The notes beneath the pieces are model-generated. The model worked only from the letters and a program-made list of their open reading frames with translations. It was not told where the DNA came from and made no database searches. From Anaerolineales bacterium (GTDB lineage Bacteria; Chloroflexota; Anaerolineae; Anaerolineales; UBA11579), in the NCBI GenBank assembly GCA_026129335.1, contig JAHCIH010000009.1, positions 1 through 64,000 of the forward strand: a stretch of 64,000 nucleotides of DNA, given 5' to 3'. Positions 1-7,183 of the stretch are shown one piece after another. Both the position numbers and the translations under genes were made by a program. Within the stretch, counting starts at the first letter, position 1. Every line of letters begins with the position of its first letter.

Positions 1-18
1 CATAATTTGCCCATTAGC

Positions 19-47
19 TTGACAAAGCCCGTGGCAGCGTATATGCT
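19..47 (+). promoter_or_regulatory. Sigma-70-like promoter upstream of ncRNA candidate
   Basis: A perfect TTGACA at 19-24 is followed after 17 nt by TATGCT at 42-47. Transcription would start near 54 and run into the terminator at 168-197, so the unit ends before proS. Confidence 0.6.
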
Positions 48-53
48 CTAAGC

Positions 54-197
54 ATGGTAAGCCAAGAAGTTGTGGTCTTCTACCCGGCCCCTAGCAAGGC
101 CGCGAGCCGTTCCACCTTTCCCATGGGGCAAAATTAGCTTCACGCGCTGCCTGCAAATCGTTTAATTGCGCCCCGTTTGGGGCGCTTTTTGTTTTTT
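54..197 (+). ncRNA. Candidate structured small RNA, family unknown
   Basis: The stretch between a good promoter and an intrinsic terminator has no convincing ORF. It can form nested stems: CATGG (53-57) with CCATG (121-125), GTGG (72-75) with CCAC (112-115), and GGCC (86-89) with GGCC (98-101), giving a rod-like fold of about 73 nt before the terminator. The roughly 145-nt length and rod shape are loosely reminiscent of 6S RNA, but I see no diagnostic sequence. It could instead be a transcribed leader of proS that is attenuated at the terminator. Confidence 0.35.
168..197 (+). terminator. Intrinsic terminator before proS
   Basis: The stem GCGCCCC (168-174) pairs with GGGGCGC (179-185) and is followed by two T-runs (186-190 and 192-197). 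It ends just before the proS ribosome binding site. Confidence 0.75.
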
Positions 198-211
198 CGG
201 AGGATTGACTG

Positions 212-1969
212 ATGAAAATGTCGCATATGTTCGGTAACACCCTGCGCGATGCGCCGGCCGACGCCGAGGTGGCCAGCCACCAGCTGCTTGCCCGCGCCGG
301 CCTCATCCGCCAGCTGGGCGCGGGCATCTACACGCTGATGCCCATGGGCTGGCGCGCCATCGGCAAGATCGAAGACATCATGCGCGAGGAGATCAACGCC
401 ATTGGCGGGCAGGAGATCTATATGCCCGTGGTGCACCCCGCCGACCTGTGGAAGGAGACCGGGCGCTGGTACAAGATCGGCGGCGAAATGAGCCGCTTCC
501 ACGACCGCAAGGGCCACGACATGGTGCTGGCCATGACTCATGAGGAAGTCGTCGCTGATCTGGCCCGCCGTGAGATCCAGTCCTATAAGCAGCTGCCCAG
601 GCTGGTTTACCACATCCAGACCAAATGGCGCGACGACGCGCGCCCGCGCGCCGGCCTGATCCGCGTGCGCGAGTTCACCATGAAGGACAGCTACAGCCTG
701 GACGCCGACGAGGCGGGCCTGGACAAGCAGTACCGCGCCCACTACCAGGCCTATTTCAACATCTTCACCCGCTGCGGGGTGCCCGCCGTGGCGGTGGCCT
801 CCGACGTGGGCATGATGGGCGGCAGCATGGCCCACGAGTACATGTATCTGACTCCGGTGGGCGAGGACACGCTGCTGCTTTGCGACAAGTGCGGCTACCG
901 CGCCAACCGCCAGATCGCCCTGTTCCAGAAGCCGCAGGTGCAGGCGGAGGACGCCGGCGAACTGCAAAAAGTGGAGACGCCCAACGTAGCCACCATTGAA
1001 GACCTGGCCGCGTTCCTGAAGGTGCCCAAGGCGCGCACCGCCAAGGCCGTGTTCCTGATGGCCACTTTCAGCGAAGGTGAGCGAGAAGAGCAGAAGCTGG
1101 TCTTCAGCGTGGTGCGCGGCGACATGGACGTCAACGAAACCAAGCTGGCCAACGCGCTCAAGGCCAAGGAGCTGCGCCCGGCGCATCCCGAGGAGATCGC
1201 CGCTATTGGCGCGGTGGCCGGCTATGCCTCGCCGGTGGGCCAGAACGGCGCGCTGGTCGTGGTGGATGATCTCATCACGCTCTCACCCAATTTGGTTGCC
1301 GGCGCCAATCAAGAGGGGTATCACTATACCAACGTCAACTACGGGCGTGATTACCAGGCCGACATCGTGGCCGATATCGCCAGCGCCGAAGAAGGCTCCG
1401 CCTGCCCCAAGTGTGGCAGCGCCATGCGCACCTCGCGCGGCGTGGAAGTGGGCAATATCTTCAAGCTGGGCACCGACTACACCGATGCGCTGGGAGCCAC
1501 TTTCCTGGACGAGAGCGGCAAGGAGCAGACGGTGATCATGGGCTCCTACGGCATCGGCAGCGGCCGCCTGCTGGCCTGCGCCGCCGAGGAGAACCATGAT
1601 GACAAGGGCCTGATCTGGCCGATCAGCATCGCCCCGTACCAGGTGCACCTGCTGGCGCTGCGCGGCGGCGCGGAGCAAGGCGAGGCGTTATATGCCGACC
1701 TGCAGGCCGCTGGCCTCGAAGTGCTCTTCGATGACCGGGACGAGTCGCCCGGCATCAAGTTCAACGACGCCGACCTGATCGGCCTGCCCATCCGCCTGAC
1801 GGTGAGCGAGCGTTCGATGAAAGAGGGTGGAGTCGAATTCAAGCTGCGCCACGAAGACGAGAAGCGCATCGTGGCCCTGGAAGACGTGGTCGCTCAGGTG
1901 TTGGCGGCCAAAGAAGCATTGCTGGCTGAGATTGCAAAGAAGGTGGTGACAGTACCTTTTGAAGAGTAA
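212..1969 (+). CDS. proS: Prolyl-tRNA synthetase
   Basis: This cytoplasmic class II aminoacyl-tRNA synthetase charges tRNA-Pro with proline using ATP. The 585-residue protein has the bacterial-type layout: N-terminal catalytic segments including the conserved IRVREFTMKDSYS block (about residues 145-157), a large inserted editing domain in the middle, a motif-3 block with GIGSGR (near 450), and a C-terminal anticodon-binding domain. Length fits the bacterial family (E. coli is 572 residues). The start at 212 is preceded by CGGAGG at the right distance; a second ATG two codons later is possible. It overlaps the start of the patatin gene by 11 nt. Confidence 0.97.
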   Translation: MKMSHMFGNTLRDAPADAEVASHQLLARAGLIRQLGAGIYTLMPMGWRAIGKIEDIMREEINAIGGQEIYMPVVHPADLWKETGRWYKIGGEMSRFHDRKGHDMVLAMTHEEVVADLARREIQSYKQLPRLVYHIQTKWRDDARPRAGLIRVREFTMKDSYSLDADEAGLDKQYRAHYQAYFNIFTRCGVPAVAVASDVGMMGGSMAHEYMYLTPVGEDTLLLCDKCGYRANRQIALFQKPQVQAEDAGELQKVETPNVATIEDLAAFLKVPKARTAKAVFLMATFSEGEREEQKLVFSVVRGDMDVNETKLANALKAKELRPAHPEEIAAIGAVAGYASPVGQNGALVVVDDLITLSPNLVAGANQEGYHYTNVNYGRDYQADIVADIASAEEGSACPKCGSAMRTSRGVEVGNIFKLGTDYTDALGATFLDESGKEQTVIMGSYGIGSGRLLACAAEENHDDKGLIWPISIAPYQVHLLALRGGAEQGEALYADLQAAGLEVLFDDRDESPGIKFNDADLIGLPIRLTVSERSMKEGGVEFKLRHEDEKRIVALEDVVAQVLAAKEALLAEIAKKVVTVPFEE

Positions 1970-2882
1970 CGGATACATCCCGCGACCGCGCGGCCGGGGC
2001 ATTGCCCTGGTGCTGGGCGGCGGCGGATTGCGCGGTGGCGCCCATGTGGGCGTGCTGCGCGTGCTGGAACGCGAAAACATCCCCGTGCGCGCCCTGGCCG
2101 GCAGCAGCATCGGCGGCCTGATCGCCGCCGCTTACGCGGCCGGCACGTCGCCGCACGACATCCAACGGCGCCTCTCGGCGATCGAGTTCCGCCGCCTGCT
2201 GCGCGAGCCCAGCCAGGCGGATAACGCCTTGCTGGGTCTCGACGGCGTGGAAAGCACGCTGCGTGAGGTGCTCGGCGATAAGCACTTCCAAGACCTGGAC
2301 ATCCCGCTGGCCCTGACCGCGCTGGACGTGGGCCGCGGCTACGAAGTGGTGCTCACTCGCGGCTCGGTGCTGGACGCGGTGATGGCCACCATCGCCATCC
2401 CCGGCATTTTCCCCAGCCGTCAACTGAACGGCTGGGAGCTGGTGGATGGCGGCCTTAGCAACCCGGTGCCGGTGCAGGTGGCCCGCGAGCTGGCTCCCGG
2501 CCTGCCCGTGGTCGCCGTGCCGCTCGGCCCGCCGCTGGAGCCGCAAGGCCAAACGGCGGAAGTGAGCCACAACGACATTGCCTCGCTGCCCATCCCCAGC
2601 CCGGTGAAGCGCTTTCGCATGGGCCGCGCCTTCATGGCTTTTACCGAGGCGATCACCATGAGCGGCCGCATCCAGGGCGAGCTGCGCCTGGCCGCCGAGA
2701 AGCCGGAGTTGATCATCCGTCCGCCGGTCGCAGACGTCGGCGTGCTGGGCACGCCGGATGTCGGCGATCTGGTGGCCCGCGGCGAAGCCGCCGCCCAGGC
2801 GGCGCTGCCTGCGCTGCGCCGCTTGCTGCAGCCGGCCCCGCTGCGCGTAGTGCGCAACTGGCTCCGGCGAGAACAAGCATAA
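1959..2882 (+). CDS. Patatin-like phospholipase (RssA-type)
   Basis: This is a predicted serine hydrolase acting on lipids. It has the oxyanion-hole motif GGGGLRG (residues 20-26), the nucleophile elbow GSSIGG with Ser50, and the DGG motif near residue 165 that supplies the Asp of the patatin dyad, followed by NPVP. No signal peptide is visible, so it is likely cytoplasmic or peripheral. The start is TTG at 1959 inside the last codons of proS, with AAGGTGG upstream, which suggests translational coupling. The true substrate cannot be read from sequence. A terminator hairpin follows. Confidence 0.88.
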   Translation: MKSNGYIPRPRGRGIALVLGGGGLRGGAHVGVLRVLERENIPVRALAGSSIGGLIAAAYAAGTSPHDIQRRLSAIEFRRLLREPSQADNALLGLDGVESTLREVLGDKHFQDLDIPLALTALDVGRGYEVVLTRGSVLDAVMATIAIPGIFPSRQLNGWELVDGGLSNPVPVQVARELAPGLPVVAVPLGPPLEPQGQTAEVSHNDIASLPIPSPVKRFRMGRAFMAFTEAITMSGRIQGELRLAAEKPELIIRPPVADVGVLGTPDVGDLVARGEAAAQAALPALRRLLQPAPLRVVRNWLRREQA

Positions 2883-2911
2883 GGGCGCAGCCTGCTGCGC
2901 AGGGGAATCAA

Positions 2912-2939
2912 AAAAAGAGCGGCGTGAGCCGCTCTTTTT
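2912..2939. terminator. Bidirectional terminator between convergent genes
   Basis: The arm AAAAAGAGCGGC pairs with GCCGCTCTTTTT around a GTGA loop. It lies between the plus-strand patatin gene and the minus-strand DUF333 gene and can serve both. Confidence 0.8.
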
Positions 2940-2954
2940 GCAATCTGATCTTAC

Positions 2955-3359
2955 CTATGGTGCGTTGCAGGCTCCGTGGCGGAAGAAAGCCCATTCCTCG
3001 CACTCACTGCCATCGGCAAAGACGCAGACACCGAATTGGCCGCCCTGCGAGTCCGTGCGAATGTCGACCGTACCGCTGTTCTCCGCGCAGTAGACCGAGG
3101 CCGGATTGGGCATGCCGGCCGGTCCGGCGCAGGCGTTGTCTTGATAGAACGCCCATTCCTCGCATTCACGGCCGTCGTTAAACACGCAAACACCGTATTC
3201 GCCTGAGCCGTCTGTGCGTACTTCGTGGCGCCCGCCCTGTTCAACGCAGTACGCTGAGGCAGGATTGGCCAAGGCGGTAGTATCCTGGGTGCTGTTGAAA
3301 TACCAGAGAAGCCCACCCGCCAGCACAATTAAAAGGATGATTAACAGTGTTCTGTTCAT
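2955..3359 (-). CDS. Membrane-anchored protein with two DUF333 domains
   Basis: The 134-residue product starts with a hydrophobic segment (about residues 4-20) that is a signal anchor or uncleaved signal. It then carries two tandem copies of a roughly 45-residue domain with the pattern NPAS-YC ... GVCVF-DG-ECEEWAF ... C, typical of the DUF333 family sometimes called putative hemolysin. Each copy has cysteines likely to be disulfide-bonded outside the cell. A TTG start 13 codons upstream is possible, but the ATG at 3359 places the hydrophobic segment at the N-terminus. The function of DUF333 is not established. Confidence 0.8.
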   Translation of the reverse strand: MNRTLLIILLIVLAGGLLWYFNSTQDTTALANPASAYCVEQGGRHEVRTDGSGEYGVCVFNDGRECEEWAFYQDNACAGPAGMPNPASVYCAENSGTVDIRTDSQGGQFGVCVFADGSECEEWAFFRHGACNAP

Positions 3360-3432
3360 GCCGTTCAGTGTAGCAGAAGGGCGCACCGGCTTCAACAACT
3401 AAATTTCGACTACAACCTAAGCAATGGCTCGC

Positions 3433-4299
3433 CTATTTGCGCAGCATATCGGGGATCTGCTCCGGGTGGTCGGCAATCTGCACGCCGGCCTTCTTCAGCG
3501 CGGCGATCTTATCCGCTGCGCTGCCTTCGCCGCCCTCCACGATGGCGCCGGCGTGGCCCATGCGCTTGCCTGGCGGAGCGCTCTGCCCGGCGATGAAGCT
3601 GACCACCGGCTTGGTCATGCTCTGGCTGATGAAGTCGGCGGCCTTCTCTTCGTCGCTGCCGCCGATCTCACCGATCATCACGATCTTGTCGGTCAGCGGG
3701 TCATCCTCGAACATTTGCAGCACGTCGATGTAGTTCAAGCCTTTGACCGGGTCGCCGCCGATGCCCACGCACGTGGTGGCGCCCAAACCGACCTGCTTGA
3801 GGGCGTAGAGCACCTCGTAGGTTAGTGTGCCGGAGCGGGAGACCACACCAATGTTGCCGGGGATGGCGTTGTCGCCGGGGATGAAACCGATTTTGGTTTC
3901 GCCGGGGGTCAGCAGACCGGGGCAGTTGGGGCCGATCAGCTGTACGCCCTTGAAATCCAGGTAGGTGCGCACACGCATCATGTCCTGGATGGGGATGCCT
4001 TCGGTGAGGCAGATGATCAGGCGCACGCCCGAGTCGGCTGCTTCGAGCATTGCGTCCGGCGCGGCGGCCTCGGGCACGATGATCATGCTGCAGTCGGCGC
4101 CGGTCGCTTCCACCGCCACGCGCACCGAGTCGAAGACGGGCACCTTGCCATCCAGCACCCATTCGCCGCCCTTGCCCGGGCGTACGCCGCCCACCACCTG
4201 GGTGCCGTATTCGAGCATGCGCTCGGAATGGAACATGCCTTCGCGCCCGGTGATGCCTTGCACCACCACGCGGGTGTTCTTGTCAGCGAGAATTCCCAT
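3433..4299 (-). CDS. sucD: Succinyl-CoA ligase (ADP-forming) alpha subunit
   Basis: Together with SucC this enzyme interconverts succinyl-CoA and succinate with substrate-level phosphorylation in the citric acid cycle. The 288-residue length is standard. The N-terminal CoA-binding Rossmann domain opens with the pattern VQGITGREG, and the phosphohistidine motif GHAGAI lies near residue 245. AAAGGAA precedes the start. In most genomes sucC and sucD are adjacent; here about 500 nt carrying a GxxExxY element separates them. Citrate synthase, another cycle enzyme, is at the far end of the window. Confidence 0.97.
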   Translation of the reverse strand: MGILADKNTRVVVQGITGREGMFHSERMLEYGTQVVGGVRPGKGGEWVLDGKVPVFDSVRVAVEATGADCSMIIVPEAAAPDAMLEAADSGVRLIICLTEGIPIQDMMRVRTYLDFKGVQLIGPNCPGLLTPGETKIGFIPGDNAIPGNIGVVSRSGTLTYEVLYALKQVGLGATTCVGIGGDPVKGLNYIDVLQMFEDDPLTDKIVMIGEIGGSDEEKAADFISQSMTKPVVSFIAGQSAPPGKRMGHAGAIVEGGEGSAADKIAALKKAGVQIADHPEQIPDMLRK

Positions 4300-4326
4300 T
4301 AGAGATTCCTTTCAGTCAATGATTCC

Positions 4327-4801
4327 TTAACCACAAAGACACAAAGGGCACAAAGATTTTTCTTATCCATTAACTACTCGGCGTATTCCTTGTTTGAGAA
4401 ACAGGACATTGAAATTGAGCAATATCCCGAGCCACAGATTGGTCAGCTTCAGATAGGTCAAAAGCTGCGCTTGGTGGATCGGTTGAATGCGTTCAACAGT
4501 TTTCACTTCGACAATCACTTGTTTATCCACTAACAAATCCAGTCTATATCCTGCATCCAGTGTGGCGTCTTTGTACTTCACCGGCAATGCAACTTCCTTG
4601 GCGAATTTGACGCCCCGTAAATTCAGCTCGTGGCATAGGCTGGTGAGATAAGCTGATTCCAACAAGCCTGGGCCTAAAGCCGAATGAACTTCAATAGCGG
4701 CACCAATAATCTCCTGCGAGAGTTCGTTTGCCCGCTCCTTTAGATTCATATAAATCTTTTGCTTTGTGCTTTCTTTGTGTTCTCTGTGTCTTTGTGGTTA
4801 G
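4327..4801. mobile_element. Small inverted-repeat element carrying a GxxExxY gene
   Basis: The left end (4327-4365) begins TTAACCACAAAGACACAAAG and the right end (4751-4801) is its imperfect reverse complement, finishing CTTTGTGTCTTTGTGGTTAG. The two ends enclose one gene. The right end supplies the TAA stop codon of sucC, and the left end contains the stop codon of the internal gene. This indicates insertion exactly at the sucC stop, between two genes that are normally contiguous. Lower GC than the flanks fits a transferred element. Confidence 0.7.
4363..4749 (-). CDS. GxxExxY family protein
   Basis: This 128-residue protein has the family motif as GLLESAY (about residues 27-33). It then has a nuclease-like core resembling PD-(D/E)XK folds: D-AGYRLDLLVD followed by VIVEVK (about residues 66-84). 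I recognise the family, whose biochemical role is unknown; the nuclease fold is an inference from the D...E-x-K spacing. The gene lies inside an inverted-repeat element between sucC and sucD, on the same strand as both. It is AT-richer than the suc genes. Confidence 0.85.
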   Translation of the reverse strand: MNLKERANELSQEIIGAAIEVHSALGPGLLESAYLTSLCHELNLRGVKFAKEVALPVKYKDATLDAGYRLDLLVDKQVIVEVKTVERIQPIHQAQLLTYLKLTNLWLGILLNFNVLFLKQGIRRVVNG

Positions 4802-5934
4802 GTGCCTTTGGCGGCTTCCACAGCCTTCTGCGCGGCTTCAGCCAGGGTTTCGGCGGTGATCATGTTGGCCTCGGCCAGCAGGGCGCGGCCCTCGGCTGCG
4901 TTGGTGCCCACCAAGCGGATGACCATCGGCACCGAAGGCTTGACCGTTTCCATCGCCTCCAGGATGCCGCGGGCCACTTCGTCGCCGCGGGTGATGCCGC
5001 CGAAGATGTTGAACAAGACGGCTTTGACGTTCTTGTCGGAGAGGATGATGCGCAGCGCCGCGGCGACCTTGTCGGCGCCGGCGCCGCCGCCGATGTCCAG
5101 GAAGTTGGCCGGCTCGCCGCCGAACAGCTTGATGATGTCCATGGTGGCCATCGCCAGGCCGGCGCCGTTCACCATGCAGCCGATCTCGCCATCCAGTTTG
5201 ATGTAAGTCAGGCCGCTCTCGCGGGCCTCGATTTCGGCGGGCTCCTCGGCGGAGAGATCGCGCAGTTCTTCGAAGTCCTTGTGGCGATACAGCGCGTTGT
5301 CGTCGATCAGCATCTTGCCGTCGATCGCCAGCAGTTCGCCGTCGCCGGTGATCACCAGCGGGTTCACCTCGGCCAGGGTGGCGTCCGACTCGTGGTATGC
5401 CTCCCACAGCCCCTTGGTGATGGTGTGGAACGCGCCCCACAGCGAGCGGTCCAGCTCAATGCCGATCGCCAGGTCGCGGATGTTGTAGTCCTGCACGCCC
5501 AGCAGCGGATTGACGTGTACGCGGATGATCTTCTCCGGGTTGGTCTTGGCCACCTCTTCGATGTCCACGCCGCCGGCCGCCGAGGCGATGATCACCGGCT
5601 GGCGCGCCGCCCGGTCGTTGGTGATGCCCAAATAGATCTCGCTGGCGATGTCGATCGCCGGGTCCACCAGCACCTTGTTGACCGGCAGGCCTTTGATGTC
5701 CATGCCCAGGATGCCGGCGGCGACTTCCTCGGCCTCTTTGGCATCTTTGGCCAGCTTCACGCCGCCGGCCTTGCCGCGGCCGCCCACCAACACCTGGGCT
5801 TTAACTACAACGCGGCCACCCAGCTTCTTTGCGATCTTGCCTGCTTCTTTGGGGGTGGCCGCTACTTCGCCCTGCGGGACGGGCACGCCATATTCGGCGA
5901 AAATTTGCTTGGAAATGTACTCATGCAACTTCAT
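4798..5934 (-). CDS. sucC: Succinyl-CoA ligase (ADP-forming) beta subunit
   Basis: The beta subunit carries the ATP-grasp nucleotide-binding domain and completes the SucCD complex. The 378-residue protein starts [10 protein letters not shown] and contains [12 protein letters not shown] (about 51-62), the [16 protein letters not shown] region, and the C-terminal ligase block with DIGGGA and FNIFGGI. Length is close to the family norm (385-390). AAGGAG lies upstream of the ATG. Its stop codon is the terminal TAA of the adjacent inverted-repeat element, so the last residues could differ slightly from the ancestral ones. Confidence 0.97.
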   Translation of the reverse strand: MKLHEYISKQIFAEYGVPVPQGEVAATPKEAGKIAKKLGGRVVVKAQVLVGGRGKAGGVKLAKDAKEAEEVAAGILGMDIKGLPVNKVLVDPAIDIASEIYLGITNDRAARQPVIIASAAGGVDIEEVAKTNPEKIIRVHVNPLLGVQDYNIRDLAIGIELDRSLWGAFHTITKGLWEAYHESDATLAEVNPLVITGDGELLAIDGKMLIDDNALYRHKDFEELRDLSAEEPAEIEARESGLTYIKLDGEIGCMVNGAGLAMATMDIIKLFGGEPANFLDIGGGAGADKVAAALRIILSDKNVKAVLFNIFGGITRGDEVARGILEAMETVKPSVPMVIRLVGTNAAEGRALLAEANMITAETLAEAAQKAVEAAKGT

Positions 5935-6053
5935 GAATGGAATATGCTCCTTGTTGGCGGAAGCAGAGATGAGAAACGGCTGGCATTATACCACCGGCCT
6001 GTTTTTGCATATAATCCTACTTAGCTAGGGCTATGAAGGGGAGTGAGGGTGCA

Positions 6054-6785
6054 ATGGATTTGAATCGCATGAAGCAGCAATTATTGGACTGCTCAACTAA
6101 TTTTGAGTCTGACCAGTTGTTTCCGACTGTTGTCCCGGAGGCGGCACCCCTGGTTATGACAGACCCGTACGCGTTTGCCATAGCTATATGCTTAGATCGA
6201 GGGACTAAAGCAGACATAATTTGGACGATACCATATGACATGAAAAATATCTTGGGCCACTTGAACCCTTCGCGGATTCATAAGATGTCACAGGAAGAAT
6301 TAACAGACTTGTTTGGTCAGTTGAAACGCCGGCCACGATATGTAAATGCGGCTCCGCGAACAGTGAAAGAATTGACCAAACTGGTGGTTGAGGAGTTTGG
6401 AGGTGATGCTTCGCTAATGTGGCTTGATAAGCCAGCCGGCCAAGTTAAGGCAACCCTTTTGCGTGTACATGGCGTGGGTGAGGGAATTGCCAACATGGCC
6501 ATATTGTTAATCGAAGCCGCCTTTGGAATGCGTTTTCCAGATCTTGATCGCCCTAGGATGGATATAAAGGCGGATGTACATACAATGCGCGTGCTTTATC
6601 GGTTGGGGGTGGCAGCGCAAGAATCGGAATGGGCTGCCATGGATGCGGCTCGCCGCATTAGCCCAGAATTCCCTGGAGCGATTGATGGCGCGCTTTGGCA
6701 TATTGGCCGCACTTGGTGTTTTTCAAATATCCCCAATTGTGAAGACTGCTGTGTTCAATCTGTATGCGCCAAAGTGGAAGTCTAG
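6054..6785 (+). CDS. Endonuclease III-like HhH-GPD protein with Fe-S loop
   Basis: The 243-residue product belongs to the HhH-GPD DNA glycosylase superfamily. A helix-hairpin-helix segment VHGVGEGIAN is followed by ADVHTMRV, which holds the conserved Asp. The C-terminus has the 4Fe-4S pattern C-x6-C-x2-C-x5-C. The Lys that bifunctional Nth enzymes carry in the hairpin (GVGRKTA) is absent, so it may be monofunctional or a divergent base-excision enzyme. I chose the ATG at 6054 because of the GAGTGAGGG before it; 6033 is an alternative. GC is clearly lower than in the neighbours, suggesting transfer. It is divergent from sucC. Confidence 0.75.
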   Translation: MDLNRMKQQLLDCSTNFESDQLFPTVVPEAAPLVMTDPYAFAIAICLDRGTKADIIWTIPYDMKNILGHLNPSRIHKMSQEELTDLFGQLKRRPRYVNAAPRTVKELTKLVVEEFGGDASLMWLDKPAGQVKATLLRVHGVGEGIANMAILLIEAAFGMRFPDLDRPRMDIKADVHTMRVLYRLGVAAQESEWAAMDAARRISPEFPGAIDGALWHIGRTWCFSNIPNCEDCCVQSVCAKVEV

Positions 6786-6860
6786 ACGTTTTCTAAGAGA
6801 AAGGTGACAACATTCCAGTCATAGCTATTTTCATAGCCTGCGAGCTATAAAAAGACCGAT

Positions 6861-7181
6861 ATGACGATTGGCGAACTCTTCACGCACCTCGAATCGAAGA
6901 CGATCAGCGGGCTGGACCTGGTGGAACAAGCCCTGGGGCAGCCGCGGGTGATCAACACGCTGGTCGAGGGTTTGTTTGCCCAGGATGTACGCGTGCAATA
7001 CGAGTGTTCCGGGCTTTTGGGACTGGTGAGCCTGGCGGCCCCCGCCAAGCTCTACCCGCACTTCAACTCGCTGCAGGATGCGGCTGCCGGCCCCGACAAA
7101 GTGCTGGGCGCGGATGCTCGGCGCATCCTCGGGCATGTGGCCCGCGTGGATACGCAGCAGAAGTTCGATCCCTCTTTGTAG
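6861..7181 (+). CDS. Small HEAT-like protein, function unknown
   Basis: This 106-residue protein is soluble and mostly helical in pattern. The central part (QPRVINTLVEGLFAQDVRV and the following ECSGLLGLVS) resembles a pair of HEAT-like helices. I see no catalytic motif. It ends two bases before the convergent Agl23-like gene. No strong ribosome binding site is visible, so the start is tentative. Confidence 0.55.
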   Translation: MTIGELFTHLESKTISGLDLVEQALGQPRVINTLVEGLFAQDVRVQYECSGLLGLVSLAAPAKLYPHFNSLQDAAAGPDKVLGADARRILGHVARVDTQQKFDPSL

Positions 7182-7183
7182 CG

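Noticed and set aside
1-211. T-box or SRP RNA before proS
   Set aside because: No AGGGTGG-type T-box sequence on the plus strand and no GGAAGG-type SRP loop. A minus-strand T-box-like stretch (AAGGTGGAAC) near 107-118 lacks a T-run and specifier context.
140-1186. Long minus-strand frame over proS
   Set aside because: It is an antisense shadow of a certain prolyl-tRNA synthetase; the protein is rich in His/Ala/Gly from the reverse of high-GC codons and has no domain.
4759-6024. 421-codon plus-strand frame over sucC
   Set aside because: It is the complement of sucC, which is certain; the product has typical antisense His/Gln/Val-rich composition.
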